Assembly: GCA_964568855.1 (NCBI GenBank)
Contig: CAZMSD010000008.1
Span: 41,881-105,880 of the forward strand
Origin: CAZMSD01 sp964568855
GTDB taxonomy: Bacteria; CAIWAD01
Reading direction: 5' to 3'
DNA length: 64,000 nucleotides
Below the pieces are notes generated by a model. That model did not search any database and had not been told where the DNA came from. It saw only the letters and a program-made list of their open reading frames with translations. Positions within the stretch are counted from its first letter, which is position 1; each line of letters starts with the position of its first letter. Positions 1 to 10,700 of the stretch are shown piece after piece. The position numbers and the translations under genes were made by a program.

Positions 1-1
1 A

Positions 2-88
2 CGAACCAACGAATTCGGCTTTCTGCTAACCGTGATGCGGGATTGGTGGAAGCGGTACTACAGGACGGTGGTGCCAAAGAGTAAGTAG
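2..88 (+). CDS. 3' end of an upstream gene (partial, unidentified)
   Basis: An open frame runs in from the left edge and stops at a TAG at 86-88. The 28 visible codons are rich in aromatic and basic residues (RDWWKRYYR) and their third positions are mostly G or C, as in the rest of the window; a second open frame ending at 84 has poor GC3. The stop lies 12 bases before the GTG start of the next gene, so the two may be co-transcribed. Too little is visible to name a family. Confidence 0.4.
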   Translation, partial: RTNEFGFLLTVMRDWWKRYYRTVVPKSK

Positions 89-100
89 GAGTATGAACCA

Positions 101-2602
101 GTGGCCTATGCTCAATTGACTTACGACCCCTGGGACATGCCTAGGGAAGAGCGGCAGGCGGTTTTCGTCGGACGGGAAAACCTGCTCCGGCAGCTTGTTA
201 CCGCCGTTGAGGAGCAACAGGACCACCAAACGGTTCAGCACTACCTGGTCCTGGGTCCCCGGGGAATCGGTAAGACGACCATACTCCTGACCTTGAGGGA
301 CAGGATCCAAGACGACGCTGCTTTGTCGGAAAACTGGTTCTGCGTTCAACTCAGGGAGGAGGAGTATTACATCCGCACCTTGCGCGACCTGCTCGATCTC
401 ACGCTGCAAGGTTTGGCGGAGGACGAGGAACTGTCCGAAGCGGAGGATCTGCTCGCTCAAGTGCATGAAGAACGCGACGACGAGAAGAGCCTGGCCATCG
501 CCATAGACGGACTGCGTAGTATTTGTGAGACACGACGGAAACGCATTCTGCTCTTGATCGACAACTTCGACCGTCTTTTCCCATTGAAACCCGGCGGCCA
601 CAGAAAGAAGCTGCCCTCGGAAAACCAATACCGCGCCTTTCGGAAGCTCCTCAGTACGGACGGTTTTCTCATGGTGGTGGGAGCCTCGGTGCGGCTCTTC
701 GAGGAAATCGCAGCCTACGATCAGGCCTTCTTCAACTTCTTCTGCCCCATTGAAATCCCCTATCTCACCGATGATGAGATACATCTGCTGTTGCAGAAAC
801 GCGCACGCGCGGAATTGAATCACGCCTTCCTTCGGAAACTGGAGGGGCTGCGGGACCAGGTGCGCGCCGTCACTTTCATGACGGGCGGCAACCCGCGCCT
901 GGTGCTGCTGCTCTACGACGTCCTGCGCCAGCGCGAGCTGCGGACAGTCGTGCAGTCCCTGCGGGAGACCGTCAGCGGCCTGACGCCCATGCTCAAACAT
1001 ATCATGGACGACATGCCGCGACAGCAGAGCAAGACGCTCGACGCGCTCGTTCGTTTAGGCGAGGGGACTTCGCCGAGTAGCATCGCCGAGCACTCGCGCC
1101 TGCCTCTGAACGTCGTAACCACACAGCTCGGCCGACTGAAGGATGCACGTTTCGTGGTGGTCGAGGGCGGCGGCAAGGGCAGGCCGGCGGCCTACCGGAT
1201 CGCCGATCCAATGTTCCGTACCTGGTACCAGATGCGCTATCTGCGACCCGCGGGCCGGCGCATCGAACTCTTCGTGGAATTCCTCCGGGCCTTGTTCTCG
1301 ACTGAGGAACGAAGGAAACTGATCGAAGAGCGTTGGCAAGACAAACGTGAGAGCCCGGGGACGAGCCGTGCTTTCGGGGCCACGGACGCTCTCCTGGGAA
1401 TGGAGTATTACATCGCCAGTCTGGAGGATCAGCAGGAACAGAGGAAGCAGTTCAACCGTCTGGCCGATCGAATCATGGAATATGGTGATACACGGGAAGC
1501 TGCCCTATTGCTGGCTGAAAACACGGCCCCCGCCGACTCGTCGACGGCGGAGTACGAATCGGCGGGTTACATGGCGCTTGGCGATCGGCTGCTGGAAAAG
1601 GGGGAATTGGAAAGGGCGATTGAGATCTACCGGGAGGCATTGCGGAAGAACTCTGAGAATGTAGAAGCACGCACGGGTTTGGGAGTTGCGCTTGGTCAAT
1701 CAGGCGAGCACGAAAAAGCGATGGAGGAGTTCGATGCACTTGTGAGTACGACGAAACTAGAACAACCTTTGCTTTGCACAGCCCATGTAAATCGGGGTTT
1801 AAGTAAGTACCTGCTCGGTGATACCGAGGGGGCGATCGCCGATTACACAGCGGTCGTGGATTTGCCGGGAGCTCTGCCCGGTCTGGTGGCTAAGGCGCTT
1901 TTCAATCGTGGCCTTTGCATGGGTCAACTCGGTGACATCGAAGGAGCGATCTCCGATTATTGCACGGTTGTGAGTATTCCTGGCGCCTTGCCAGAGCACA
2001 TAGTCAAGGCACTTGTTTGTTGCGGTATTCAGCTTGAAGACGATGGAGATCATGAAGGAGCCTTGCAAGAGGTCGAAAAAGCACTCCTAGTCGATGGCGT
2101 CCCAAGACGACATAGTAGTTACGCTCTATTCTATCGAGCGCATTTACTTGAAAAATTAAGCAAGACCACGGATTCTAACCGCGACTTCACTCAATGCGCG
2201 GAATCAGGAGCAGACATCACAGTAGTCCATGCTTCCGTTGAAGCGCTTGTGAGGATTGCTCTGCAAGAGGAACATCAGGAGGAAGCGATTTCATGGATGT
2301 CACGTCTTTGCCAACTGGAACCTGCCGACACGACAATCGAGCAGCGACTTGAGTTTCGTATAGGACTTGTCACCACGGCTGCAAGAGAGGCGTCGCTGCG
2401 AGCCGCCGAGTCAATCTTGGACGCTCTGTTGGCAAGTGATGAGCCGGAGGTTCGCGAGAGAATCGCCTTCCTGAAGCCGGCCATCTCGTTTGCCGGAGGC
2501 GACGACGAGCACGCGATTGCATCGTTGCCGCAGGAAGAGCAGGAAATCGCCAGGCGGATCGCCGCCTCGCTTACTCAGGAGAAATCCGACCGATCTGATT
2601 GA
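101..2602 (+). CDS. AAA-type ATPase with winged-helix and TPR regions
   Basis: The 833-residue protein begins with a P-loop NTPase of the archaeal-type ATPase/AAA_16 kind: Walker A GPRGIGKTT near residue 54 and Walker B RILLLIDNFDR near 150. Residues 310-385 resemble the winged helix and the ADPMFRTWY motif seen after such ATPases (DUF234-like). From about 480 to 780 there are tetratricopeptide repeats (GDTEGAIADYT, GDIEGAISDYC). The GTG start is set by AGGAG at 87-91. No membrane segment is seen, so it is probably a cytoplasmic signalling or DNA-associated regulator; its target is unknown. The 3' part, from about 1640, has visibly lower GC than the ATPase part, hinting at a domain acquired separately or evolving fast. 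Confidence 0.8.
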   Translation: MAYAQLTYDPWDMPREERQAVFVGRENLLRQLVTAVEEQQDHQTVQHYLVLGPRGIGKTTILLTLRDRIQDDAALSENWFCVQLREEEYYIRTLRDLLDLTLQGLAEDEELSEAEDLLAQVHEERDDEKSLAIAIDGLRSICETRRKRILLLIDNFDRLFPLKPGGHRKKLPSENQYRAFRKLLSTDGFLMVVGASVRLFEEIAAYDQAFFNFFCPIEIPYLTDDEIHLLLQKRARAELNHAFLRKLEGLRDQVRAVTFMTGGNPRLVLLLYDVLRQRELRTVVQSLRETVSGLTPMLKHIMDDMPRQQSKTLDALVRLGEGTSPSSIAEHSRLPLNVVTTQLGRLKDARFVVVEGGGKGRPAAYRIADPMFRTWYQMRYLRPAGRRIELFVEFLRALFSTEERRKLIEERWQDKRESPGTSRAFGATDALLGMEYYIASLEDQQEQRKQFNRLADRIMEYGDTREAALLLAENTAPADSSTAEYESAGYMALGDRLLEKGELERAIEIYREALRKNSENVEARTGLGVALGQSGEHEKAMEEFDALVSTTKLEQPLLCTAHVNRGLSKYLLGDTEGAIADYTAVVDLPGALPGLVAKALFNRGLCMGQLGDIEGAISDYCTVVSIPGALPEHIVKALVCCGIQLEDDGDHEGALQEVEKALLVDGVPRRHSSYALFYRAHLLEKLSKTTDSNRDFTQCAESGADITVVHASVEALVRIALQEEHQEEAISWMSRLCQLEPADTTIEQRLEFRIGLVTTAAREASLRAAESILDALLASDEPEVRERIAFLKPAISFAGGDDEHAIASLPQEEQEIARRIAASLTQEKSDRSD

Positions 2603-2636
2603 CAGTGTATAGACAGTCTGGCGAACGCAGAATGAA

Positions 2637-2670
2637 ACCGACCGTCGCTCGTTCGGAAACGACGGTCGGT
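2637..2670 (-). terminator. Intergenic hairpin between convergent genes
   Basis: A perfect 11-bp inverted repeat (ACCGACCGTCG and its complement) with a 12-nt loop lies between two convergent genes. On the minus strand it is followed by TTTCATT, so it best serves the propeller gene ending at 2750, and it may also stop transcription of the ATPase gene. Confidence 0.65.
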
Positions 2671-2749
2671 GTGGAGATCCTCATTCGATGGAGTGTACTT
2701 CAGCGTTTGGCAGTCAAAGGAATGGATATCGCCGGATTCCCGGTTCTCT

Positions 2750-4519
2750 TCAGTCGGACAATCCTGCAATCCTACTTTGAAGCACATCCATCCGAATCCG
2801 TTCTCCTGAATCGAGAACTTCATCCAGCAGCGCCACCGATCCGATGTAGGCCGTCACCTGGTAGAACATCATCTCCGCGTGCGTGACGACTCCGGCGTGG
2901 ATGTACTCCAGCCCGGTGGTGTAGCCGTGGAACCAGTAGGGACCGTAGGCGTTCTCGGAGAAATAGATCAGGTAGCGGTCGACGGCTATCGGGCAACCAA
3001 ACGAATTATGCTCGACCGCTGCCCAAGTGAGAACAGCATCCTCACCGACGGTGGTGATTTCCAGTTCAATGGCTGCGGGCTCTGATTCAGGAACCTCCAT
3101 TGCTCCAAGGAAGATGTCCTCGTGGCCGGACGAGACGACAGTGTGTCCAAGAAAGGACAATTCGCCATAGAAGTAGCCCGAGGCGGCAGTGTTTCCTATT
3201 GCGTCCGCTGCAATGTCAGAGCCGGCTGCGCCAACACCTGTGTTGGCGCTTGCTTCCGCCCATTGGAACACGCCGCTGTTGTCCAATCTTGCCAGGAATG
3301 CATCGCCATTGGAGGATCCATATAGAGTAATGTCACCAAACTGTGCTTCATCGTAAAAAGTGCCTGTGATCAGCAGTTGATCACATCCGGTTGATGCTAT
3401 TCCACCATAGGAAGTTATACCGTTGGCCCAATCATAGCTTAATCCTCCAGCACTAGTAGCCCACACTGGATCAAGGTTCTGTGTGTAGCGTGTCACAAAT
3501 ATGTCTGCGTCTCCGGCACTCATCAGCAGGTAAGGATTGAACTCAGCGGTCAATTCGAATCTTCCGGCCAGGGTGATCTCTCCTTCAAAATCGCAGTATA
3601 GATCGAGCCCTATGTCCCAGCCCAATCCGCCAGCGCTTGCCGCCCGCAGGAATATGCCATTCTCGGAGTACGTGGCCAGGAACACGTCAGAGTCGCCGGC
3701 ACAGTACAACGTTGTGTCACCAACCGTCGTTGTCGAACGATAACGACCCGTTATTGTAACCTCGTTTTCCAACCCGACAGCAATACCATCTCCGTTATCT
3801 CGCTGACGGTGGGTTCCCCCGTTGGCCGATCCTCCCGCCTGCCGGACCCAGAGCAGGTTTCCATCCGGATCATATTTCGCCAGGAAGATGTCCCTTCCTC
3901 CATAGGATGTAAGGATCGTCGATTCGAAAGTTGCAGTTCCACCAGAAGAGTGATGACCGAACCCGCCCACAACGAGGCAGTTGCCCTGACTGTCGCAAGC
4001 GATACCGGCTCCTTCGGCGGTGCTGTTGTTGTTCTCATGAATTGGAATGAGCCATTGCAGACTTCCTGTAGATGAGAATTTCGCTACGAATGCGCTCGAC
4101 TGGGAAGCTCCTGGCGGTAGAGTCGTCGACTCGAAGGTTAAGGTCCCGCCTTTGTAACCGCCTGTGATGAGCACGTTGTCCCAGTCATCGATGGCGATGG
4201 ACAGCGCAAAAGACTCTATCACACCCGATAGACGACCGTGCTGGATCCAGAGTAAACCCCCGTACAAGTCGTACTTCGCCAGGAAGATTCCCCATGTCCC
4301 AACTGTCGTCAGCGATGTATCACCGAAGGTGGCGGTTCCCTTGAAGTTGCCGGCGACGAACTTGTTTCCCTCGCTGTCCAGGGCGGCGGCGAAGCCGTGG
4401 TCCTCGCCGGTTCCACCGGCGTTGATCAACCAGGACGGCGTGACACATGGCGCGGTGCTAGTCGCGAACAAGAGTGCAGCACAATAGAATAGTGCTGTAA
4501 CACGATTCATGAAGAACAT
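2750..4519 (-). CDS. Secreted SBBP-type beta-propeller protein with FN3-like C-terminus
   Basis: This 589-residue protein has a signal peptide (residues 1-25) and at least six repeats of the SBBP type (pattern GxFxGTxxFGDTxLxxxGxxDxFLAKYD), expected to form a beta-propeller exposed outside the cell. Residues of about 490-575 form a fibronectin-III-like module (VLTWAAVEH ... MFYQVTAYIGS) that resembles the C-terminal modules of other exoproteins in this window. AGGAGGT lies 5 nt before the first ATG, which favours MFFMNRV over the second Met. There is no NPFNP sorting motif. The repeat family is clear; the ligand or role is not. Confidence 0.8.
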   Translation of the reverse strand: MFFMNRVTALFYCAALLFATSTAPCVTPSWLINAGGTGEDHGFAAALDSEGNKFVAGNFKGTATFGDTSLTTVGTWGIFLAKYDLYGGLLWIQHGRLSGVIESFALSIAIDDWDNVLITGGYKGGTLTFESTTLPPGASQSSAFVAKFSSTGSLQWLIPIHENNNSTAEGAGIACDSQGNCLVVGGFGHHSSGGTATFESTILTSYGGRDIFLAKYDPDGNLLWVRQAGGSANGGTHRQRDNGDGIAVGLENEVTITGRYRSTTTVGDTTLYCAGDSDVFLATYSENGIFLRAASAGGLGWDIGLDLYCDFEGEITLAGRFELTAEFNPYLLMSAGDADIFVTRYTQNLDPVWATSAGGLSYDWANGITSYGGIASTGCDQLLITGTFYDEAQFGDITLYGSSNGDAFLARLDNSGVFQWAEASANTGVGAAGSDIAADAIGNTAASGYFYGELSFLGHTVVSSGHEDIFLGAMEVPESEPAAIELEITTVGEDAVLTWAAVEHNSFGCPIAVDRYLIYFSENAYGPYWFHGYTTGLEYIHAGVVTHAEMMFYQVTAYIGSVALLDEVLDSGERIRMDVLQSRIAGLSD

Positions 4520-4813
4520 GAGATACCTCCTGCTGTGGGGCTGTGTAGATGTCAGGTTTAGGGAGCCCTGACCTGGAAGCAGGTGCTATAATACAAAACG
4601 GTGCTCGGAATCATGAAGACGGATCTGGTCAATCGCTTAGTTTACGGATCATTCGAGCATGCTCGACCTGGTCCGGCGAATATGGGCCACACCTGAAATC
4701 CGTATCGCAGCACGACCTGATGTCTGAAACGACCTGGTAAGCTATTCTTTGAAAATAACCACTGATCAACTTAGAAGGGATCCAGGACTCCATCCCGACC
4801 AAGCTGTAAGAAA

Positions 4814-4849
4814 GCCCCCGGCGAGTGGCTAAGAGGCCATGCCGGGGGC
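4814..4849 (-). terminator. Rho-independent terminator of the NPFNP-type protein gene
   Basis: A 9-bp perfect stem (GCCCCCGGC/GCCGGGGGC) encloses an inner TGGC/GCCA stem. Read on the minus strand it is followed by TTTCTT, about 40 bases after the stop codon at 4889. Confidence 0.8.
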
Positions 4850-4888
4850 AGGTTCAAACTATTCGAGACCCAGTGAGTCAGAAGGAGC

Positions 4889-5791
4889 CTATTTTATCAG
4901 TACCAACTTCCGCGTCAGGATGAGATCCTCAGCTTCCAGCCGGTAGAAGTACACGCCACTGCTTAGATCGACCGCGTTGAAGACAACGCTGTGCGGGCCC
5001 GCTTCCCGCATGCCGTCCACCAGCCTCGCCACCTGTCGTCCGGTCAAATCATAGACTATCAGTGTAGCGGCAGCCGTCTGCTCGAGGCTGAACTCGATAG
5101 TGGTCGCCGGATTGAAGGGATTCGGGTAGTTCTGCTTCAGATCGAAGCTTAGCGGTTGCTCGTCGGCATCGACCGTGATGCATTCGATGAAAAGCGGAAT
5201 CGCATGCCCCTGGTTTTCTCTCCCAGTGGATGATGTGTTGCCACTGATGTTCAGGTGAGCTTCGAACGCATCGTAGATCCCCTCATCGAGTTGAGCATAG
5301 GCCTCAAAACCCAGAAGCGGTGTGTTGTCATCACCTGGCGTTTCGTAAACCCATTCGAAACCTCGAGGTGATGTGTTGCCTTCACCGTTTCCATTGATGA
5401 GCAAGTTGTTGGGCCAGCCGATATCATAGATTTTGATCCAGGCATCGCCCGGCGATTCGTCAGGCATCAACCCATCTTCCGCAACGTCAAGTACAAGCGC
5501 ATAGAGATTACTGGCAGAACAATCATAGCGCAGATAGAGCTTCGACAGGATTGCGAAGCCAGGCCAATCCGGGTTTGGATTCCCAGCATTGTACATGTCG
5601 GCGAAGAAGTCGTTGGTCAGATCCCATTCAGCGGGATCACCGTCTACAACAATACCCGCGCCATACGCTGGATGTTGTGCGATAACCGGGACAGGAGTGA
5701 TCAATAGAGAAATCAAAAAGAGACTGCACGTCAGTACTATTGATAAGCGTCTATCAACAACGCTGCGCGCCTGCTTCTGTTTCCAGTTCAT
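4889..5791 (-). CDS. Secreted protein with NPFNP-type (type IX-like) C-terminal sorting domain
   Basis: A 300-residue exported protein. It has a basic N-terminus and a hydrophobic segment (about residues 18-38) ending near VIAQHP. A central region (about 45-205) resembles domains found in secreted glycan- or surface-associated proteins, with VDGDPAEWD near its start. The C-terminal 80 residues carry the type IX cargo signature: QNYPNPFNPATTI, then VYDLTGRQVARL, then GVYFYRLEAE, and a terminal KLVLIK. In known systems this domain guides secretion across the outer membrane. GAGGAGG lies 9 nt before the ATG. Its substrate or partner cannot be told from the sequence. Confidence 0.8.
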   Translation of the reverse strand: MNWKQKQARSVVDRRLSIVLTCSLFLISLLITPVPVIAQHPAYGAGIVVDGDPAEWDLTNDFFADMYNAGNPNPDWPGFAILSKLYLRYDCSASNLYALVLDVAEDGLMPDESPGDAWIKIYDIGWPNNLLINGNGEGNTSPRGFEWVYETPGDDNTPLLGFEAYAQLDEGIYDAFEAHLNISGNTSSTGRENQGHAIPLFIECITVDADEQPLSFDLKQNYPNPFNPATTIEFSLEQTAAATLIVYDLTGRQVARLVDGMREAGPHSVVFNAVDLSSGVYFYRLEAEDLILTRKLVLIK

Positions 5792-6444
5792 GATTCCCAG
5801 CCTCCTCAGTTACGATCGGTCGGAGTACCCTGAATTCTGGGCATCCCGCCAGTTTCTGTTTGTATTAGTTTGTAGTTCGCTATTGGTCGAAATACAGAGG
5901 TATCGCATCATTGTCGAAGACAACCATCAATAGTTTATTTCTTCACGCAATTATTTGGAGGAAGAACGGTATTAGACTTTACCTGAAGTAAATGTGTAAT
6001 ACAACAACGCACATGCCGTGCCGAATGTGTCACATAGCCAGCCCTACAATCCTTGTCTGCTGAAGGATCAGGCCACTGGCCGTAGCTCTACTGCAACAGT
6101 GAGCTGGAACGAGTATGACAGCGACCCGAATTAAAAAAGCGCGTGTGACAATTATGACAATTAAACATGCAAAATGAGAGCCTGGTGCAAAATATCGCAG
6201 TCAAGCATCCACCTGTTTTGACATCCTGGGCGAGTTCACCGGATGGACCTTCATCGCGGGCTCTTCTCGAATGCTATCTCAACCCGTCTCATGGTCCTTC
6301 ACCAGAACCTGATGGACCAGCTCGGACTCGATGTGGTTCGACAACCTGCCATCCACCACTTGTTACATTCTATCTCGAGCTTGGTGACTACAAATGGAAG
6401 GAACTGGTCACCTGAGGCTTCAGTTTCCGAATGTGAGCACAACA
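5792..6444. other. AT-richer intergenic region, no supported gene
   Basis: About 650 bases between divergent genes, clearly lower in GC than the surroundings. Short open frames exist (for example 6167-6415) but lack good codon bias, a ribosome site and recognisable motifs. It probably holds promoters for both flanking genes; no convincing -35/-10 pair was assigned. Confidence 0.5.
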
Positions 6445-7161
6445 ATGTTCCGAACCTTGAGCATACCTCGTACAACGGTCTTCCTCTGCTTCCTCAGCGG
6501 ACTGATTTTTCAGGCAGCTCCTGAAAGCAGCCCAACGGAAGCCCTGGATACCTCCCGGGTTTCCCTCCCGCCCGCCGAAGTGGATTCGATGGCGATGCGG
6601 GCCGCCGTTCAGCGCCTGGAGGACAGCCTGCGCCTGGGCATCGACCAGCTCAGCCGGGCCTGGAACGAGCACGAGTTCTTCCACACCGACAGCGTCCGGT
6701 TGTCCGTTCAGCGCAGCCTGGGCCGGGGCTGGCGCGACTGGGCCATCGCGAGCGCCCCGCGACGGGGGATGACGGGCGCGCAGTGGCTGCGCATGGCCGA
6801 GCTGTTGAGCTGGCTCGAACGCTTCGACATGGAGAACGCCTTCGAGCTGGAACTCAACGCCTACAAGTGGGCGGCGCTCTACCCGGAGTTTGAATTCCTA
6901 GCCCTCAGCCTGCTGCTCGAACGGTACAGGGAGACCGCCTTCGCCCCAGGCATGCTGAGCACCGGCGAGCGCCTGCTGGAGCTGGATCCGGAGCGCGCCG
7001 TGGCCGACGGCCGCGAAAAGGACATGGCCCTGGCCTGTTATTTCCTGGGCGACTGGAAAAGCGGCAAGACCTGGATTCGCAAGCACCTGGAGCACCATCC
7101 GGAAGATGCGCACGCCAGGGAGCTGAAGAAGAAGCTGCGGGAGCTGAAGAAGCGGCGCTAG
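6445..7161 (+). CDS. Exported helical protein, TPR-like, unknown function
   Basis: From the ATG at 6445 the protein (238 residues) starts with a plausible signal peptide: basic MFRTLSIPR, then a hydrophobic run TTVFLCFLSGLIF. An in-frame ATG at 6394 gives 17 more residues but places them in AT-rich sequence before the signal, so it is less likely. The mature part is alpha-helical with alternating pairs of helices (AELLSWLERFDMENAFELEL, ERLLELDPERAVADG, HLEHHPEDAHARELKKKL), the last being typical of TPR ends. It ends in a lysine/arginine-rich helix. No enzymatic motif is visible. Confidence 0.6.
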   Translation: MFRTLSIPRTTVFLCFLSGLIFQAAPESSPTEALDTSRVSLPPAEVDSMAMRAAVQRLEDSLRLGIDQLSRAWNEHEFFHTDSVRLSVQRSLGRGWRDWAIASAPRRGMTGAQWLRMAELLSWLERFDMENAFELELNAYKWAALYPEFEFLALSLLLERYRETAFAPGMLSTGERLLELDPERAVADGREKDMALACYFLGDWKSGKTWIRKHLEHHPEDAHARELKKKLRELKKRR

Positions 7162-7720
7162 TGAATCGATCTATGTGAAACGGTCCAAAAGGATTCACTC
7201 AGAATCGACACTCTCACATTATCCCCCTTGAATTCCCATCGCAAATCATGGATGAAGTGCATGTTTCGGCTGTCCGTGCTGTAATCCAGGTCGATTCCGC
7301 AGGGAAGAAGGCGTTGCCGTAATACGGCGATTGGCATGATGCACCGGCAACGGCCCAAAACGTGAGAGCCGGCCCGGGTCGAGTTTTCCTCGGATTTTCA
7401 GCTTGGATTTGGTAAGAATTCAATATCTGGACCCTGACCGGAACGGGGCCGGAAACCTGAACACCGCGCAGCCCGGCGCGGATCGAAAACCAGCGGGAAT
7501 TTGACGGTTCGTGAGACCGGTTGCGAAGCTCGATTTCAACTTGAGAGCGGTCGCAGGTGAGACCCAATCTTGAATGCACGGCCGGGACGGCGCGAAAGCG
7601 GCGTGGCGGATCTTTCGCGTCAGTCCGCCTGCGCCGGGACTGATTCCTTCGGCAGAGTAATACGATAGAATAGAACGCGGGTCCCTGCCGCGTACCGAAT
7701 TTAAACTGACAGAGGGAGCC
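7162..7720. other. Intergenic region upstream of the M14 carboxypeptidase gene
   Basis: About 560 bases without a supported gene. Minus-strand frames covering 7214-7722 have no starts with ribosome sites and no family features. The part just before 7721 contains TACGATAGAAT near 7661-7671, a possible -10 element, and AGAGGGAG as the ribosome site of the next gene. Confidence 0.4.
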
Positions 7721-10700
7721 ATGAAGAAAGCACTTGGATTTGCACTGGTTCTACTGGTAGCGGGATCCGTCCAGGCGCGCTGGCAGCAGGTTTTCGTGCC
7801 GCTGCCGGAGAAGGGAGCCTTGCAGGACGTGCAGCGCGTTCTGGGCGGCCTGGATCACTGCGGGACGGTTTTCAGCGAAGCCGGCGTCGAGTTTCCGGCC
7901 ACTGAAGAGGACGTCTCCGCGCTGTACCGCGCAGGTCTGAGCCCGCAGGTGCTGGTGGACGACCTGGAGGAATTCTACGCCGAGCGCCTGGGCTACAGCC
8001 GCAACTACGGCGCGTATCACACCTACAGCGAGGGCATGGCGGAGATCCAGCAGCTGCACGACGATTTTCCCGACATCGTTGGAACGCCCTTCGTGATCGG
8101 GCTGAGCCTGGAGGGCAACGACATCTGGGCGCTGAAGATCTCGGACAACCCGGAGATCGACGAGGAGGAGCCCGAGGTCTTCTACAACGCCTACATCCAC
8201 GCGCGCGAGGCGATCACCATCGAGGTGCTGCTGCACTTCATGCATCACCTGACCGACAACTACGGCACCGACCAGCGCGTCACGGATATAGTCGACGGGC
8301 GCGAGCTGTGGTTCGTGCCCTTCATGAACCCCGACGGCGTGCTCTACAACGAGGCGACCAATCCCGGCGGCGGCGGGATGTGGCGCAAGAACCGCCGCAA
8401 CAACGGCGACGGCAGCTGGGGCGTGGACCTCAACCGCAACTACGGCTACATGTGGGGCTACGACGACAGCGGCTCAAGCCCCTACGGCTCCAGCGAGACC
8501 TACCGGGGAACCGGCCCCTTCAGCGAGCCGGCCAGCCAGGTGATCCGCGACTTCACCAACGCGCATGAGTTCACCGCCTCGCTGACGTATCACAGCTACA
8601 GCAATCTCTACATCTACCCCTGGGGCTACGACAACATCTACACCCCGGACCACGACACATTCGTCAGCATCGCCGACCAGCTCAGCCAGTTCAACGGCTA
8701 CGCTCCGGGTACGGCCTGGGAGCTGCTCTACCCGGTGAACGGCGACACCGACGACTGGTTCTACGGCGACGACGCCATCCACCCGGCCATCTTCGCCCTG
8801 ACGCCGGAAGTGGGCAGCGGCAGCGACGGCTTCTGGCCCTCCGAGTCGCGGATCGAGCCCCTGGTGGAGGAGAACCTCGAACCCAACCTGCTGTTCGCCG
8901 AGATGGCCGGCAATCCCTGGGGCACCCTGCCGCCAGCGGCGCCGACCCTGGACGAGCTGGGCGAAGTGGGCGCCGACTATGTGCTGACCTGGTCCACGCC
9001 GGATCCCGATCCGCAGAATCCGGCCGTGGATTACGAGCTGCGCGAGATGACCGGACTGATCGAGGGCGAGGACGATTTCGCCGACGCGGACAACTGGGTG
9101 GACGGCAGCAATCCCTTCACCCTCAGCGGTTCCCGCTATGTCAGCGCGCCCTACAGCTTCTACGGCGGCGAGCAGAATTCCACCAACGCCATATCAACGC
9201 TGGCGGAGAACATCAGCGTCGAGAGCGGCGACGCGATCACCTTCCAGACCTGGTACGACATCGAGGTGGACTATGATTACGCCTACGTTGAGATCAGCAC
9301 CAACGGAGGCGGATCCTGGAGTACGCTGCAGGGCAACATCACCACCACCTACGATCCCAACGGCAACAACGACGGCCACGGCATCAACGGCAATTCTGGC
9401 GGCTGGATCGCCGCCGACTTCCCGCTGGACGGCTACGTGGGGCAGAGCGTCAGTGTGCGCCTGCGCTACGAGACCGACACCTACGTGCTGGAAGAGGGCT
9501 TCTACGTGGACGATTTCGCGCCTGTGAACACCTTCGCTTCCGAAATCGTGCTGGACGACCACATCGCGGCGGAGAGCTACGCCGTCAACGGACAGTCGCC
9601 AGGCGACTACTGGTACAAGGTGCGCGCGCGAGACGCCGAGGACGACCTCAGCGGCTGGTCCAACGTGATCCACGTGATCTCGACGGGCGGCGAGGACCTT
9701 ACGCCGCCGGTCGTGTCGCACACGGGACTGCCGGACACCCAGGACGGCGAAGGCCCCTGGACGGTGAACGCGGAAATCACCGACGCTTCCGGGGTGGCCT
9801 CCGCCGACCTCGAGTACCGCGTCAACGCCGGCGGCTGGACGGTGATTCCCATGGCTCCCACGCGTGATACCTGGACGGCCGACATCCCCGGGCCCGTAGC
9901 CTGGGGCAGCACGGTGGAATACCAGATCACGGCCACGGACGCCAGCGCCAACTCGAATACGGGCACCACCGGGCCCTGGTCCTTCGAGATCCTGGCGCCC
10001 AGCGGGCTGGAGTACTGCCAGGACTTCGAGGGCGGCCTGGACGATTTCACCGTCGAGACCTACATCCCGGCGGGCAACAGCTGGACCACCAGCACGCATT
10101 CGGGCCAGGGAACAACGGCCTACATCCAGTACAGCGCCTCCGGGCAGGAAGACCACTCCGCGCTGATCAGTCCCGTCTTCGACTGCAGTGGCCAGGCAAC
10201 CATGGAACTCGGTTTCTGGCACCACCTGAAAATGGGCTGGACCGGCGCCTGGACCGACGCCTACCTGCGCGGCTCGGTGGACGGCGGCGCCAACTGGCCC
10301 TACCTCCTGGGTGAATGGCACGAGGACGACCAGCCGGGCGAGTTCGAAATCGAGGGTACCGAAACCCTGGACATCACTTCCTGGGCCGCGGGCGAAGCGC
10401 AGGTGCGGATCATGTTCGAGTATCACGACGAGTACGACTGGTGGTGGTACGTGGACGACGTCTGCCTGACTGGCACCCTGCCCCCGCCGGATCCCGATCC
10501 GGTGGTGGTGGTCATCTCCGCCAGCGGGGCCGACATCCTGCTGGACTGGGATGCCGCCGCCGGGGCAGAGATCTACGACGTCTATTATTCGACCGCTGCC
10601 TGGAGCGGGTTCGCGTTGCTGGCCAGCACCGTGTCCACGGAGTACCTGCACGAGGGCGTGGCCGCTTCCGGCGAGGGCTTCTACTACGTGGTTAGCCGCA

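Noticed and set aside
6167..6415. Possible small gene in the AT-rich gap
   Set aside because: No ribosome site, poor codon bias, no hydrophobic or conserved motif.
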